Assembly: GCA_014763905.1 (NCBI GenBank)
Contig: JACXUN010000030.1
Coordinates: forward strand, 1-10,572
Length of the DNA: 10,572 nucleotides
Origin: Campylobacterales bacterium
GTDB lineage: Bacteria; Campylobacterota; Campylobacteria; Campylobacterales; Sulfurovaceae
Reading direction: 5' to 3'
Shown here: piece after piece, positions 1 to 7,104 of the stretch
Layout: every line of letters starts with the position of its first letter
How positions within the stretch are numbered: the stretch's first letter is position 1
Translations under genes and position numbers: made by a program
The notes under the pieces: generated by a model
The model's input: only the letters and a program-made list of their open reading frames with translations
Database searches by the model: none
Told to the model about the DNA's origin: nothing

Positions 1-195
1 TTTTTGAATTAACTCGTTAGTCCCGCAAAAATTTGACTTTGCCTACAAAAAACCTCGTAAAGCTGTGACTATGATATCCCGTCGAACTCAGGTTTATAGC
101 AAAGATGCATAAAATCCGCTGTTTAAACCGACTATTAATACAAAAATTGATAGAATCTTAATTATTAATAGATAATAACAGTAGGTGGGTTTTAT
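1..195. other. Left-edge intergenic leader of minC
   Basis: This AT-rich stretch before minC has stop codons in all three forward frames close to the left edge, and I see no convincing end of an upstream gene, no RNA gene and no strong terminator. A minus-strand reading frame of 68 codons (94-300) overlaps the 5' end of minC and has no recognisable features, so I treat it as spurious. The last part (147-195) holds the likely promoter and ribosome binding site of minC. Confidence 0.5.
147..176 (+). promoter_or_regulatory. Candidate promoter of the minCDE operon
   Basis: TTGATA (147-152) and GATAAT (171-176) are each one mismatch from sigma-70 consensus and are 18 bases apart. Transcription would start near 183, almost at the AGGTGG ribosome binding site, so the leader would be very short. 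TAGAAT (151-156) is an alternative -10 that leaves a more normal leader but has no good -35. The region is AT-rich, so chance matches are easy. Confidence 0.3.
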
Positions 196-831
196 TTGAA
201 AAGTAAGCAGTATTCCGTCAAGGTCTATGAAACGACGGTTGAGGATGAAGATAACTTTATAGCCTTTTTTGATGCGAACTATACGCTTTTTAAAGATCAT
301 CTGATTCTGTTGCGAGGTGAAGCGAGTGACACGGTGCGAAAGTATCTGGAAGAGAAATCATTAAAATATCTCGTCAATGTCTCACTGCCGATGGGTCGCT
401 CTCGTAAAGCAGTAGAAGAGGAGATCACCTTAGAGCGGATCGAATCACAGGTCAATCAGCAGATAGCCGAAGCGGAGATCGCCAAACTCTCCAGCCGATT
501 GAAAAATAATCTGACGGTCAAAGACACCATCGTGCGAAGCGGTCAAGAGCTTTTCATCGAAGGGGATCTGCTGCTATTGAATCGTGTGAATAGTGGAGGT
601 TTGGTACATACGACAGGCAATCTCATTGTGACCCATCAAGTGGAGGGTGCCATTCGTTGTGACGGCAACTTTATGATGATCTCTGCCTCTCCCAAGGCCA
701 ATATCATATTTCACGGCGTTGAGATAGACAATAGGCTATTGGAAAATAAACTCAATCGTGTAGAGTTAAAAAATCGCGAAATCTTTATCACCCCGATAAT
801 CGTTGAAAAGGAGACAAGTTGGGTATTGTAA
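196..831 (+). CDS. minC: Septum site-determining protein MinC
   Basis: MinC inhibits FtsZ polymerisation. Carried to the membrane by MinD, it blocks division at the cell poles. The 211-residue protein has an N-terminal domain (about 1-100) and a C-terminal right-handed beta-helix domain (about 110-205) that binds MinD and dimerises. The C-terminal half opens with the conserved RSGQ motif (114-117) and continues with the Gly-rich turns typical of MinC (SGG at 133-135, TGN at 140-142, EGA at 150-152). Its end, RVELKNREIFITP, lines up with the last strands of E. coli MinC. The start is TTG at 196: AGGTGG (183-188) lies seven bases upstream, and a stop closes the frame at 169-171 with no ATG between. 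The gene overlaps minD by 13 bases. The N-terminal domain is divergent, as is usual for MinC. Confidence 0.93.
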   Translation: MKSKQYSVKVYETTVEDEDNFIAFFDANYTLFKDHLILLRGEASDTVRKYLEEKSLKYLVNVSLPMGRSRKAVEEEITLERIESQVNQQIAEAEIAKLSSRLKNNLTVKDTIVRSGQELFIEGDLLLLNRVNSGGLVHTTGNLIVTHQVEGAIRCDGNFMMISASPKANIIFHGVEIDNRLLENKLNRVELKNREIFITPIIVEKETSWVL

Positions 832-1631
832 TTGCAGTTATTAGCGGAAAGGGCGGTGTCGGTAAAACTACCGCAACCGCCAACCTCGGTTTGGGTATAG
901 CGATGAATGATCGCAAATGCGTAGTGGTCGACTTTGATATCGGGCAGAGAAATCTGGATATGATTTTGGGGCTGGAGAATCGTGTCGTCTATGATATGGT
1001 ACAGGTGATGGACGGTGAAGCCACCGTACAGCAGGCTCTCATCAAAAGCAAAGGCAATGAGAATTTACACTTCTTAGCTGCTTCGCAAAGCAAAGACAAA
1101 ACCGTACTCAACTCTCAAAAGGTTAAAAAGCTAATCGATACGCTGAGTGAACAGTATGAGTATGTGATTTTGGATTCACCAGCAGGGATTGAGAGCGGAT
1201 TTGAGCATACCATTGAGTTTGCCGATGCCGCTATCGTTATCGTCAATCCGGAAGTTTCGTCGATTCGGGATGCCGATCGGGCGATCGGTATCTTGGACTC
1301 CAAATCCCAAAAGGTCAAGGATGGGGGTGAAGTCGAAAAACGTCTCATTATCAACCGAATCGCTCCCGATATGGTCAAACGGGGTGAGATGCTCAGAAGT
1401 GAAGATATTTTGGATATTCTCAATATTCAATTAATAGGAAAAGTCCCCGAAGATAGAGGCGTGATCGATGCCTCGAACCAAGGAAAACCGATTATTCTGG
1501 ATAAAAAATCGATCGCCGGACAAGCGTATCAGCGAATCGCTGCACGACTCTGCGGTCATCAGGTCGAAATGAAGGATGTGGAGATCAGTGATGAGAGTCT
1601 CTTTAAAAAGTTAACAGGAATATTTAAGTAA
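819..1631 (+). CDS. minD: Septum site-determining ATPase MinD
   Basis: MinD is the membrane-binding ATPase of the Min system. As an ATP dimer it binds the inner membrane, recruits MinC, and is released when MinE triggers hydrolysis. The 270-residue protein has the deviant Walker A motif GKGGVGKTT (10-18, with signature Lys11 and Lys16), a switch region DFDIGQRNLD (38-47) and the Walker B-like LDSPAGIE (118-125), all diagnostic of MinD. The C-terminal segment (about 258-270, with FKKLTGIFK) fits the amphipathic membrane-targeting helix. The start is TTG at 819, five bases after AAGGAG (808-813), and lies inside the end of minC. The stop overlaps the first base of minE (TAATG). The overlaps indicate translational coupling, which would hold the Min protein ratio. 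Length is normal for the family. Confidence 0.97.
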   Translation: MGIVIAVISGKGGVGKTTATANLGLGIAMNDRKCVVVDFDIGQRNLDMILGLENRVVYDMVQVMDGEATVQQALIKSKGNENLHFLAASQSKDKTVLNSQKVKKLIDTLSEQYEYVILDSPAGIESGFEHTIEFADAAIVIVNPEVSSIRDADRAIGILDSKSQKVKDGGEVEKRLIINRIAPDMVKRGEMLRSEDILDILNIQLIGKVPEDRGVIDASNQGKPIILDKKSIAGQAYQRIAARLCGHQVEMKDVEISDESLFKKLTGIFK

Positions 1632-1870
1632 TGTTTATGGATTGGTTTGGAAAGAAAAAAAGTGCCACTATTGCAAAAGATCGCTTGACGATCGCCATTA
1701 TGTCAGACCGTGCCAGCACGGGAGAGTTTCCGTTTATGGAACAGATGAAAGCCGAAATCGTTGAAGTCGTCAAAAAATATGTCGGCGTCAGAGGGGTTCG
1801 CGTTAAAAAAGAGATAGAGGGAGACTGGGAAGCCCTCTCTATCGATGTAGAGTTGGAGCCGAGAGGCTAA
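1631..1870 (+). CDS. minE: Cell division topological specificity factor MinE
   Basis: MinE stimulates MinD ATPase activity and confines MinCD inhibition to the poles. The 79-residue protein starts with an amphipathic membrane-contact region (MFMDWFGKKK, 1-10), followed by the MinD-contact segment (AKDRLTIAIMSDRAS, 15-29) and a C-terminal dimerisation domain (about 36-76, including EIVEVVKKYVGV). It is slightly shorter than the 88-residue E. coli protein and lacks the E. coli acidic tail. ATG at 1631 overlaps the minD stop by one base. AGGA at 1616-1619 is rather far upstream, so coupled translation from minD is likely. A second ATG at 1637 (Met3) is possible, but the family normally begins with the hydrophobic residues kept here. 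Confidence 0.95.
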   Translation: MFMDWFGKKKSATIAKDRLTIAIMSDRASTGEFPFMEQMKAEIVEVVKKYVGVRGVRVKKEIEGDWEALSIDVELEPRG

Positions 1871-1882
1871 AATCAACCTCTC
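1861..1882 (+). terminator. Weak hairpin at the end of minCDE
   Basis: GAGAGG (1861-1866) and CCTCTC (1877-1882) can form a six-pair stem with a ten-base loop that includes the minE stop codon. A short run of four T follows at 1889-1892. The stem is short and the T-tract poor, so this is at best a weak intrinsic terminator between the convergent minE and LysM genes. Confidence 0.3.
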
Positions 1883-1890
1883 AAAGTGTT

Positions 1891-2370
1891 TTACGCAACC
1901 AGATCAGGAATTCGGATGGTTTGACCCGGATAAATCAGGTCGGCATCTTTGATCACTTCGATATTGGCATCGACGATTTTGGTATATTTGCTTCCGTTGT
2001 TATAATACTTCTCTGCAATTCCCCAGAGTGTATCTCCCTTCTCAATCGTATAGAAAGTCTCTTTTGGAATCTCTATCGGCTCAGCATTTTGCTCTGTTGC
2101 GGCAGCGATCATCTCCGGTGTTACCAGTTGATCTGCATTGACCTTGGCAATCCCTTCTACGTTTCCGGCAATCAAAATCGCTTTTTCACGTGTTGCAAAA
2201 TCTCTGGCTACACCCGCAAGTGTGACCGTATCCTCATTCACTTCAACGAACAATCCCTGTACAGGAAGCTCTTCAAAGCTCTCTTCAATCTCTTTTTTAA
2301 TCGCTTCAGAATCGTTACCGAGACCAAGCAGTGATTTACCTGAATTAGCTACAAAATCAAAAAAACCCAT
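1891..2370 (-). CDS. kbp: BON and LysM domain protein, Kbp/YgaU type
   Basis: This 159-residue protein matches the layout of E. coli Kbp (YgaU), a potassium-binding BON-LysM protein. It has the short N-terminal MGFFDFV segment (E. coli begins MGLFNFV), a BON domain (about 22-83) and a C-terminal LysM domain (about 106-155) with the motif pattern FYTIEKGDTLWGIAEKYY ... IYPGQTIRIP. The spacer (about 84-104) is Ala/Glu/Pro-rich. There is no signal peptide, as in E. coli Kbp, so peptidoglycan binding cannot be assumed despite the LysM name. The start is ATG at 2370, six bases after AAAGGA (2377-2382). It has its own likely -10 box, lies downstream of dcd in the same direction, and converges on minE. 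The orthology rests on domain order, length and the N-terminus; potassium binding here is inference. Confidence 0.88.
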   Translation of the reverse strand: MGFFDFVANSGKSLLGLGNDSEAIKKEIEESFEELPVQGLFVEVNEDTVTLAGVARDFATREKAILIAGNVEGIAKVNADQLVTPEMIAAATEQNAEPIEIPKETFYTIEKGDTLWGIAEKYYNNGSKYTKIVDANIEVIKDADLIYPGQTIRIPDLVA

Positions 2371-2402
2371 GGTTTATCCTTTTAAAAAAAATGTTACGGA
2401 TT

Positions 2403-2408
2403 ATTATA
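2403..2408 (-). promoter_or_regulatory. Likely -10 box of the BON-LysM gene
   Basis: The minus strand reads TATAAT here, about 33 bases before the ATG, in the dcd-kbp gap (2371-2436). No good -35 is present 16-18 bases upstream, a common situation in Campylobacterota promoters. The predicted leader is about 26 bases and includes the ribosome binding site. Confidence 0.45.
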
Positions 2409-2436
2409 TTCTAATAGCCTTAACGTTGACCCTAAC

Positions 2437-3006
2437 TTAAGATTTGCTTTTCAAAATCCTCGGCAGGGTGATTCCGGTTTGACTCTGATATTTGCCTTTT
2501 CGATCACGATAGGTCACCTCACACGGCTCATCACCCTCCAAGAAAAGAACTTGGGCAATCCCTTCATTGGCATAGATTTTGGCGGGAAGCGGGGTGGTGT
2601 TAGAAATTTCGATGGTGATATGCCCCTCAAATCCCGGTTCAAACGGGGTAACATTGACGATAATACCGCAGCGGGCATAGGTACTCTTGCCTAAACAGAT
2701 CGCCAAGGTATTACTCGGCATTCTAAAATACTCAACAGTTCGAGCCAATGCAAACGAATTGGGTGGAACGATACAGACCTCTCCCTTGAAATCCACGATG
2801 TTATTATCATCAAAATCTTTGGGATCGACCACCTGAGCATTGATATTGGTGAAAATTTTAAACTCATCACTAACGCGAATATCATACCCGTAAGAGCTGA
2901 GTCCGTACGAAACCACGCCTTCTGCGATCAACCCTTCGCAAAACGGTTCAATCATCTGCTCATTAAGTGATTTTTCTCTAATCCAACTATCTGATTTTAG
3001 TCCCAT
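2437..3006 (-). CDS. dcd: dCTP deaminase
   Basis: Dcd deaminates dCTP to dUTP, feeding dUMP and then dTTP synthesis in the cytoplasm. The 189-residue protein is full length (family about 186-193). It shows the N-terminal [10 protein letters not shown] (36-45), the nucleotide-binding loop [11 protein letters not shown] (105-115), the core [18 protein letters not shown] (119-136) with the probable catalytic Glu133, and the C-terminal lid [13 protein letters not shown] (172-184). It reads like the Helicobacter/Campylobacter Dcd lineage, which is the best clue to the host phylum. The start is ATG at 3006 with AAGG seven bases upstream. It is probably transcribed from its own -10 in the 42-base gap before it. 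Nothing points to a bifunctional deaminase-dUTPase. Confidence 0.97.
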   Translation of the reverse strand: MGLKSDSWIREKSLNEQMIEPFCEGLIAEGVVSYGLSSYGYDIRVSDEFKIFTNINAQVVDPKDFDDNNIVDFKGEVCIVPPNSFALARTVEYFRMPSNTLAICLGKSTYARCGIIVNVTPFEPGFEGHITIEISNTTPLPAKIYANEGIAQVLFLEGDEPCEVTYRDRKGKYQSQTGITLPRILKSKS

Positions 3007-3038
3007 ATTTTGACCTTATTGTGCTTTTTGTTTTTTGA

Positions 3039-3044
3039 ATTATA
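3039..3044 (-). promoter_or_regulatory. Likely -10 box of dcd
   Basis: The minus strand carries TATAAT, just after the stop codon of the upstream beta-barrel remnant and about 33 bases before the dcd ATG. The -35 position would fall inside the end of that remnant and shows no consensus match. Confidence 0.45.
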
Positions 3045-3048
3045 TCCA

Positions 3049-3450
3049 TTAAAAATTATAGGTTAGCTCCATGAAGAGCGTATCATTATCTCCAATCGCA
3101 TCAAATTGCGTCGAACTCAGGTAGATAAAATCATGATAGGCTTTGGCATTGGTTTTGAATTTGAACCCACTCTCGAACTTATACTCATAATCGACAAAGA
3201 GTTCACTCTTGACCGACGAGAGAGCATGATGCGGTCGTGCCGCCCAAGGAGAAAAAGCGACCTCTTGACTCAAACTACCGACAATCCCATTATTTTGGGT
3301 ATCTGATGCACCATAAGAACGATTGTTCTTATCTTCGGTTGAAGCGATAAAAGTCTCACTCTCCTCCTCAAACCCCTCTAAAAGTGCATCAATCTCTTCA
3401 GCACCGAGCAGGCAAGAGAGCAGGAGTACCCCAACGATCCATCGTGACAT
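3049..3450 (-). pseudogene. Outer-membrane beta-barrel protein with probable internal deletion
   Basis: The 133-residue product has a Sec signal peptide (1-16, hydrophobic core IVGVLLLSCLL, cleavage likely after LLGA) and an acidic helix-like stretch with EIDALLEGF (19-27). A spacer follows, then one amphipathic beta-hairpin (about 82-110, ELFVDYEYKFESGFKFKTNAKAY). It ends with a last-strand signature, DTLFMELTYNF, with C-terminal Phe, the usual barrel-assembly signal. Proteins with this kind of N-terminus beside a LolA-like gene are, to my knowledge, barrels of several hundred residues. About two strands cannot close a barrel, so an in-frame loss of the middle is likely, with the join near residues 111-117 (about 3100-3120). 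The frame could start further upstream (3504), but ATG 3450 has AAGGA (3458-3462) and opens the signal peptide. It may still be translated. Confidence 0.6.
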
Positions 3451-3451
3451 C

Positions 3452-4048
3452 CTAGAGTCCTTTTTCCAGTTGTCGTGTGGTGAATAGATCGTCGTTGATC
3501 TCACGGTTGAGTTTGATATCGGAGAACTTTAACACGGTTTTATGCAGTGTCTGTTTTCCCTTTTTGGTGGTCATGGTCATCTCATCGACGATCCAGATAC
3601 CATTCTCTTTATGGATTTGGGTGAGATCGAGATATTTCATCTTGCCGTTGGTGAGGAAGTTGATGGCACGGACAACGACATAGTTATCTTTGCGGACGAT
3701 GGCAATACTCTTTGTGTAGCCCGATTCATCGATGACTTTCTGATTTTGCGGGGTAGATTCGATCATCCAGACATCGTGTCCACCGACTTGGGTCTCTTTG
3801 AGCAGTTTGAAATCATAGTTCTCTAAATCTCTATTAGTCATATCAAAATAGGAAAAATCCGACCCCATAAAGCTGGAACTCTTATCGGTAGAAGGAATTC
3901 GTTTGACCTTTTTGAGTGCCGGGAGATAGAGCCACTGATCGTCATCTTTGCTGCTATCATCATAGTCATAGGTCAAAAAAGCGGTATTTTTCACATCGGA
4001 AGGATTTTTGAAAAACATAATGCGATACTCATCCTCACCGAAATCGAT
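3452..4048 (-). pseudogene. 5'-truncated LolA-like outer membrane lipoprotein-sorting protein
   Basis: The readable frame encodes the C-terminal three quarters of a LolA-like protein (COG2834 type), normally a periplasmic protein of about 250 residues with a signal peptide. Conserved stretches counted from the first ATG (4018) are DVKNTAFLTYDYDD (8-21), DDQWLYLPALKKVKRI (26-41) and SFMGSDFSYFDMTNR (49-63). Family-like sequence continues ten codons upstream of that ATG (IDFGEDEYRI, 4048-4019) before an in-frame TGA (4051-4049), so the ATG is an internal Met, not a real start. It has no well-spaced ribosome binding site. About 60-70 N-terminal residues, including the export signal, are missing. 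Without export the product could not work in the periplasm. The partner beta-barrel gene follows after one base; the RND-type exporter gene often found with such pairs is absent. Confidence 0.8.
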
Positions 4049-4063
4049 TCAATTGTAAGCAGA

Positions 4064-4852
4064 TCAATTTTTCCGAAACTGTGCACAAAGCACCCTGTCC
4101 TGTTCGCACACCAACTCCTTAACCCAACCCGCTACTACTTTGGCTCCTTGGGGGTTAAAATGAGTGGTGTCCAATCTGCCATCCTCAGGAAATGGTACGG
4201 CTCCAAACTGATCGGCTAACTCTGATTCTGTCAATGGACTAAACATCTCTAAACTTTTACGATGCAGATTGAGATAGAGTACCTGCTCTGCTTTGGCTAC
4301 TGTCTCAATGTACTGAGGGAACGCACCGCGATTGTTATAGGCTTTTCCATTAATTTTCAACCGCGTGTTGGGCGGAGAGATCAGGACAGGGATAAGCTGC
4401 ATCGTTTTGGCTTCATCAATATAACTTTTGAGTGCTTTGACAAACTGCTCTTGGGGTACATTGGCAATGTTGTCATTGCTGCCAAACTGAATCAAAAGAT
4501 ATCCACCCTCATGATCGGGGGTTGATTGAATCAGCTTTTTGGTCTGTTCCCAGTAGGCGGTGCCTTTGTTTTTGAGGGTATACTCATCCATCACGCGATA
4601 ACTCTCTGCGGTTGCTCCACGTCGGGCTTCGTTAAAACCATTTTCAGGATGCAACATATACTCCTGCACCAACGGGGTTCCCCACCCCATCCGCTGCTCA
4701 TCATAATCGTACCGTACAGTAGAATCACCGATAATAAATATCTTTTTATCACGCACTATCGTATCATCCGGCAGCCCTTTTAACTCCTCTATGCAGCGAT
4801 AGATACAAAAACTAAACGCCAAAATAATCGCCATAAAAGTTACAATACGCAT
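4064..4852 (-). CDS. SGNH/GDSL hydrolase, acetylesterase-like
   Basis: This 262-residue protein has all SGNH catalytic blocks: GDST with nucleophile Ser44 (42-45), the block II Gly79 (RRGAT), GSND with Asn126 (124-127) and DTTH with Asp228 and His231 (228-231). The block spacing fits the rhamnogalacturonan acetylesterase-like subgroup, which removes O-acetyl groups from sugars. An N-terminal hydrophobic segment (about 3-18) without a convincing cleavage or lipobox site suggests a periplasmic enzyme held by a signal anchor. Cys249 and Cys256 could form a disulfide. The gene overlaps the upstream capA-like stop by one base (TAATG) and lacks a clear ribosome binding site, so it is probably translated by coupling. 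As last gene of the polysaccharide operon it likely deacetylates, or transfers acyl groups on, the exported glycan. The exact substrate is unknown. Confidence 0.85.
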   Translation of the reverse strand: MRIVTFMAIILAFSFCIYRCIEELKGLPDDTIVRDKKIFIIGDSTVRYDYDEQRMGWGTPLVQEYMLHPENGFNEARRGATAESYRVMDEYTLKNKGTAYWEQTKKLIQSTPDHEGGYLLIQFGSNDNIANVPQEQFVKALKSYIDEAKTMQLIPVLISPPNTRLKINGKAYNNRGAFPQYIETVAKAEQVLYLNLHRKSLEMFSPLTESELADQFGAVPFPEDGRLDTTHFNPQGAKVVAGWVKELVCEQDRVLCAQFRKN

Positions 4853-5823
4853 TAGGAGACAAACCGTTTGAAGTGATCGAGTGTCGGGAGTTTAGGGTCT
4901 CGTGAAAAGTTTTTAACCATTATCCATCGGTTATACCATCGCAACCGCTGCTGAAATGCTGCTTCTGAATCGGGCAGCCAAGAAGGGAGTAAGAATTTTT
5001 TGGGTTTAACGGTATCGCCGTTGAGTTCCACGGTAAAGAAATCGGCATGAAAATCCTCATCCAACGTCACAATCAGGGAGCGTCGATGTTCGATCTCTTG
5101 GGTCTTATACCGTATCGAGGTAAACTCTATCCCGTTATGATTACGCGGTACCGCCAGATCAGGGAAAATAAAGTTACCCACACCGTAAAAAATCGGCTTG
5201 CCTTTATAGATTTCACGACTCTGTATCACGTGGGCATGATGCCCGATAATCATATCAGCCCCGTTATCGATTAAAGTATGAGCCAATTGTCGATCAGTAT
5301 AGGTAGGGAATGGAATCTCTTGAATCCCCCAGTGCGGCTGTACGATAATAAAATCAACCTTTTCTTTTAGCTGTTCCATATCATTCAGCACATTGTCCAC
5401 ATTCAAATAGGCACTGCCGCTATGTACCTCATCCCCAAAAACCGGTGTAGTGGTCGGACAGCTGTAGCCCAGCAGCCCGATTTTTTTCCCGGCAAATTCA
5501 ATCACAACCGGGTTATGAAAATTATCTCCTTTGCGTCCGGCTCCAAAGTAAGGAACTTCCATATCCTCCAAAATAGCTCGGGTTTTGGCAAATGCCTCTT
5601 CACCATAGTCCATGACATGGTTGTTTGCCAATGAGACGGCTAAAGGGCGACTCCGAAAGGTCTCAACGATATGTGAACCCTCTTGACACAAGTTGACTTT
5701 ATGCAGTGCAGGTGTCCCCTCACACGAGAGCGGTGTCTCTAAATTGATAACAAACGGTTCCATATCAAAATCCAAACGATACGGCTTATCGAGTACCGTA
5801 TCTCCGAAAAAAAAGAGCTTCAT
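4852..5823 (-). CDS. CapA-family (PGA_cap) metallophosphatase-fold protein
   Basis: This 323-residue protein has the CapA/PgsA-type calcineurin-like fold. Motifs run in order: GD (7-8), NLE (27-29), ANNH (66-69) with Asp72, HWG (164-166), GHHAHV (194-199) and GN (216-217). These His, Asp and Asn residues form the expected metal site. Family members take part in poly-gamma-glutamate capsule or other envelope polymer metabolism, but most are of unknown reaction. Unlike Bacillus CapA it has no N-terminal membrane segment, since the first motif begins at residue 7; this copy should be cytoplasmic. It has a good AGGAG site, overlaps the flippase stop by four bases (ATGA), and overlaps the SGNH gene by one base. 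No capB/capC ligase genes are nearby, so a role in polysaccharide assembly is more likely than polyglutamate synthesis. Confidence 0.88.
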   Translation of the reverse strand: MKLFFFGDTVLDKPYRLDFDMEPFVINLETPLSCEGTPALHKVNLCQEGSHIVETFRSRPLAVSLANNHVMDYGEEAFAKTRAILEDMEVPYFGAGRKGDNFHNPVVIEFAGKKIGLLGYSCPTTTPVFGDEVHSGSAYLNVDNVLNDMEQLKEKVDFIIVQPHWGIQEIPFPTYTDRQLAHTLIDNGADMIIGHHAHVIQSREIYKGKPIFYGVGNFIFPDLAVPRNHNGIEFTSIRYKTQEIEHRRSLIVTLDEDFHADFFTVELNGDTVKPKKFLLPSWLPDSEAAFQQRLRWYNRWIMVKNFSRDPKLPTLDHFKRFVS

Positions 5824-7103
5824 GCTTGACTCCTGATAAAATGATTTTTTTTGATTTTAAAATAGATATAGCCTATAAAAATCAGATTATGCACCACACT
5901 AAACAGTACAAATAGTATGAGTGCGACCCAGTAAGAATCAAAAAAATAATATCCGACCAAAATCCCTGATGTTCTTAATATCAATGCGGCTATCTGTATC
6001 ATGAGCAACAGTTTTTGAAGATTTAAGATATTGTATATCATGCTGGTCGGCGGTGCAATAAATGCAAAGAAGAACCAGACAATCACAATCTGAGCCATCA
6101 CACCCGACTCTCTCCACGCTTCACCAAAAAACCATGCAAAAATCGTTGGTCCTAGAAATATAATAATCAACATAGGTAGAATAAAAAGCTTCACCAGTCC
6201 CCATGTCGTTTTGGTATACAGTGGAATGATATCCTCACCATTGGCATACATCTTGGACGCTTTTTGATAAAAGACACTGCGTGTCGAATCGGCTATCAAT
6301 AAAATAGGAGCTTGCAATACCCGTGTCGTCAGCGAGTAAAACCCGACAACCGCGGGTGAAAAAAATGAGCTAAAAAGCAATACCGGTATATTTTGCGACA
6401 ATGAGTTCATCAGGGTAGAGAGACTCAAGTATTTGGGGAAACTTTCGTGACGTTTGCTATTGGCACGGATGCGTCGTTTGGAAAGATACTTCAACTGCAG
6501 CGTCTGTTTTTTGAGATGATAGTGCAGCAGTTGATAGAGAGAAAAGCTATTGGATAACAACTTTCCGACAATCAATCCATCCCACATAAAGAAATAACGG
6601 CTAATCCCTTGACTGCTCACCGTCGTCACCGACTCCATCATCTTGACGGTCGCAATCTTTCTATAAAACTCTTTGCGGGTCGCATAGCTATTGAATATCT
6701 GCACCAAACCAAAGACCAAAACAGACAAAGGAAAAAGCCATACCCAAAAAGCTTCTTGGTTAAAATAGTTCCAAAAAAAGTCATAAAAGATGATTGTCGC
6801 AATCGTCAAAATCAGTGTCACCGCAATCGTTAATAGAATCGACAAAAAGACCAATGCTTGGGCATCACGATTAGATTTTGGCAGCATAATTGCCTGATCA
6901 TACCGAAGACTAGAGACCGTTCCGATCATACTCGAAAGGGTCAAAAAAAGCGAGTAGATACCAAATTCACTCGGGGTATAGAGTCGCGTCAAAATCGGAA
7001 TAAATGCCAACATAATAATCTGAGCCATCAAGGTTCCGGACATCAGAGTCAGAATCTGAAAGATATAGGTATTACTTTTGATCCGTTGAATTAGACTTCG
7101 CAT
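5820..7103 (-). CDS. Wzx-like polysaccharide flippase (MOP superfamily)
   Basis: This 427-residue, very hydrophobic protein has about a dozen predicted membrane segments, the first near residues 14-37. The early stretch with PILTRLYTPSEFGIYSLF (36-53) is typical of O-antigen and exopolysaccharide flippases (polysaccharide biosynthesis protein family). Such proteins move undecaprenyl-linked repeat units from the cytoplasmic to the periplasmic face of the inner membrane. Basic patches between segments (RKEFYRKIATVK, KKQTLQLKYLSKRR) fit cytoplasmic loops. The start is ATG 7103, close to an AGGG site. It begins one base after the methyltransferase stop and ends in a four-base overlap with the capA-like gene. 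Sequence alone does not tell which glycan it carries. No wzy polymerase or glycosyltransferase is in the window. Confidence 0.9.
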   Translation of the reverse strand: MRSLIQRIKSNTYIFQILTLMSGTLMAQIIMLAFIPILTRLYTPSEFGIYSLFLTLSSMIGTVSSLRYDQAIMLPKSNRDAQALVFLSILLTIAVTLILTIATIIFYDFFWNYFNQEAFWVWLFPLSVLVFGLVQIFNSYATRKEFYRKIATVKMMESVTTVSSQGISRYFFMWDGLIVGKLLSNSFSLYQLLHYHLKKQTLQLKYLSKRRIRANSKRHESFPKYLSLSTLMNSLSQNIPVLLFSSFFSPAVVGFYSLTTRVLQAPILLIADSTRSVFYQKASKMYANGEDIIPLYTKTTWGLVKLFILPMLIIIFLGPTIFAWFFGEAWRESGVMAQIVIVWFFFAFIAPPTSMIYNILNLQKLLLMIQIAALILRTSGILVGYYFFDSYWVALILFVLFSVVHNLIFIGYIYFKIKKNHFIRSQA

Positions 7104-7104
7104 C

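Noticed and set aside
1115..1434. Three overlapping open frames of 81-102 codons on both strands inside minD
   Set aside because: They are fully inside minD, lack ribosome binding sites and have no family-like sequence; minD's conserved motifs explain the region.
1921..2334. A plus-strand open frame of 137 codons
   Set aside because: It is antisense to the BON-LysM gene, whose domains and ribosome binding site are clear. The composition (many Cys, Phe, Ile) looks like a shadow frame.
3452..3460. Programmed frameshift joining the LolA-like and beta-barrel genes
   Set aside because: The second gene has its own ribosome binding site, ATG and signal peptide, so these are two separate genes and not one broken frame.
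3451..3504. Longer start for the beta-barrel remnant (18 extra residues)
   Set aside because: The extension overlaps the LolA-like gene, has a polar, charged sequence and would bury the signal peptide; ATG 3450 has a proper AAGGA site.
4019..4063. Possible terminator in the gap after the SGNH gene
   Set aside because: Only short palindromes (ATCGAT, CAATTG) are present, with no stable stem followed by a T-run on the minus strand.
4852..5823. Poly-gamma-glutamate capsule synthesis locus
   Set aside because: Only the CapA-like member is present. No CapB/CapC ligase is nearby, and the neighbours are sugar-modifying and flippase genes.
6609..7094. Plus-strand frames of 74 and 78 codons, rich in His, Arg and Asn
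   Set aside because: They are antisense to the flippase gene; such composition is expected opposite a hydrophobic membrane protein and no ribosome binding site is seen.
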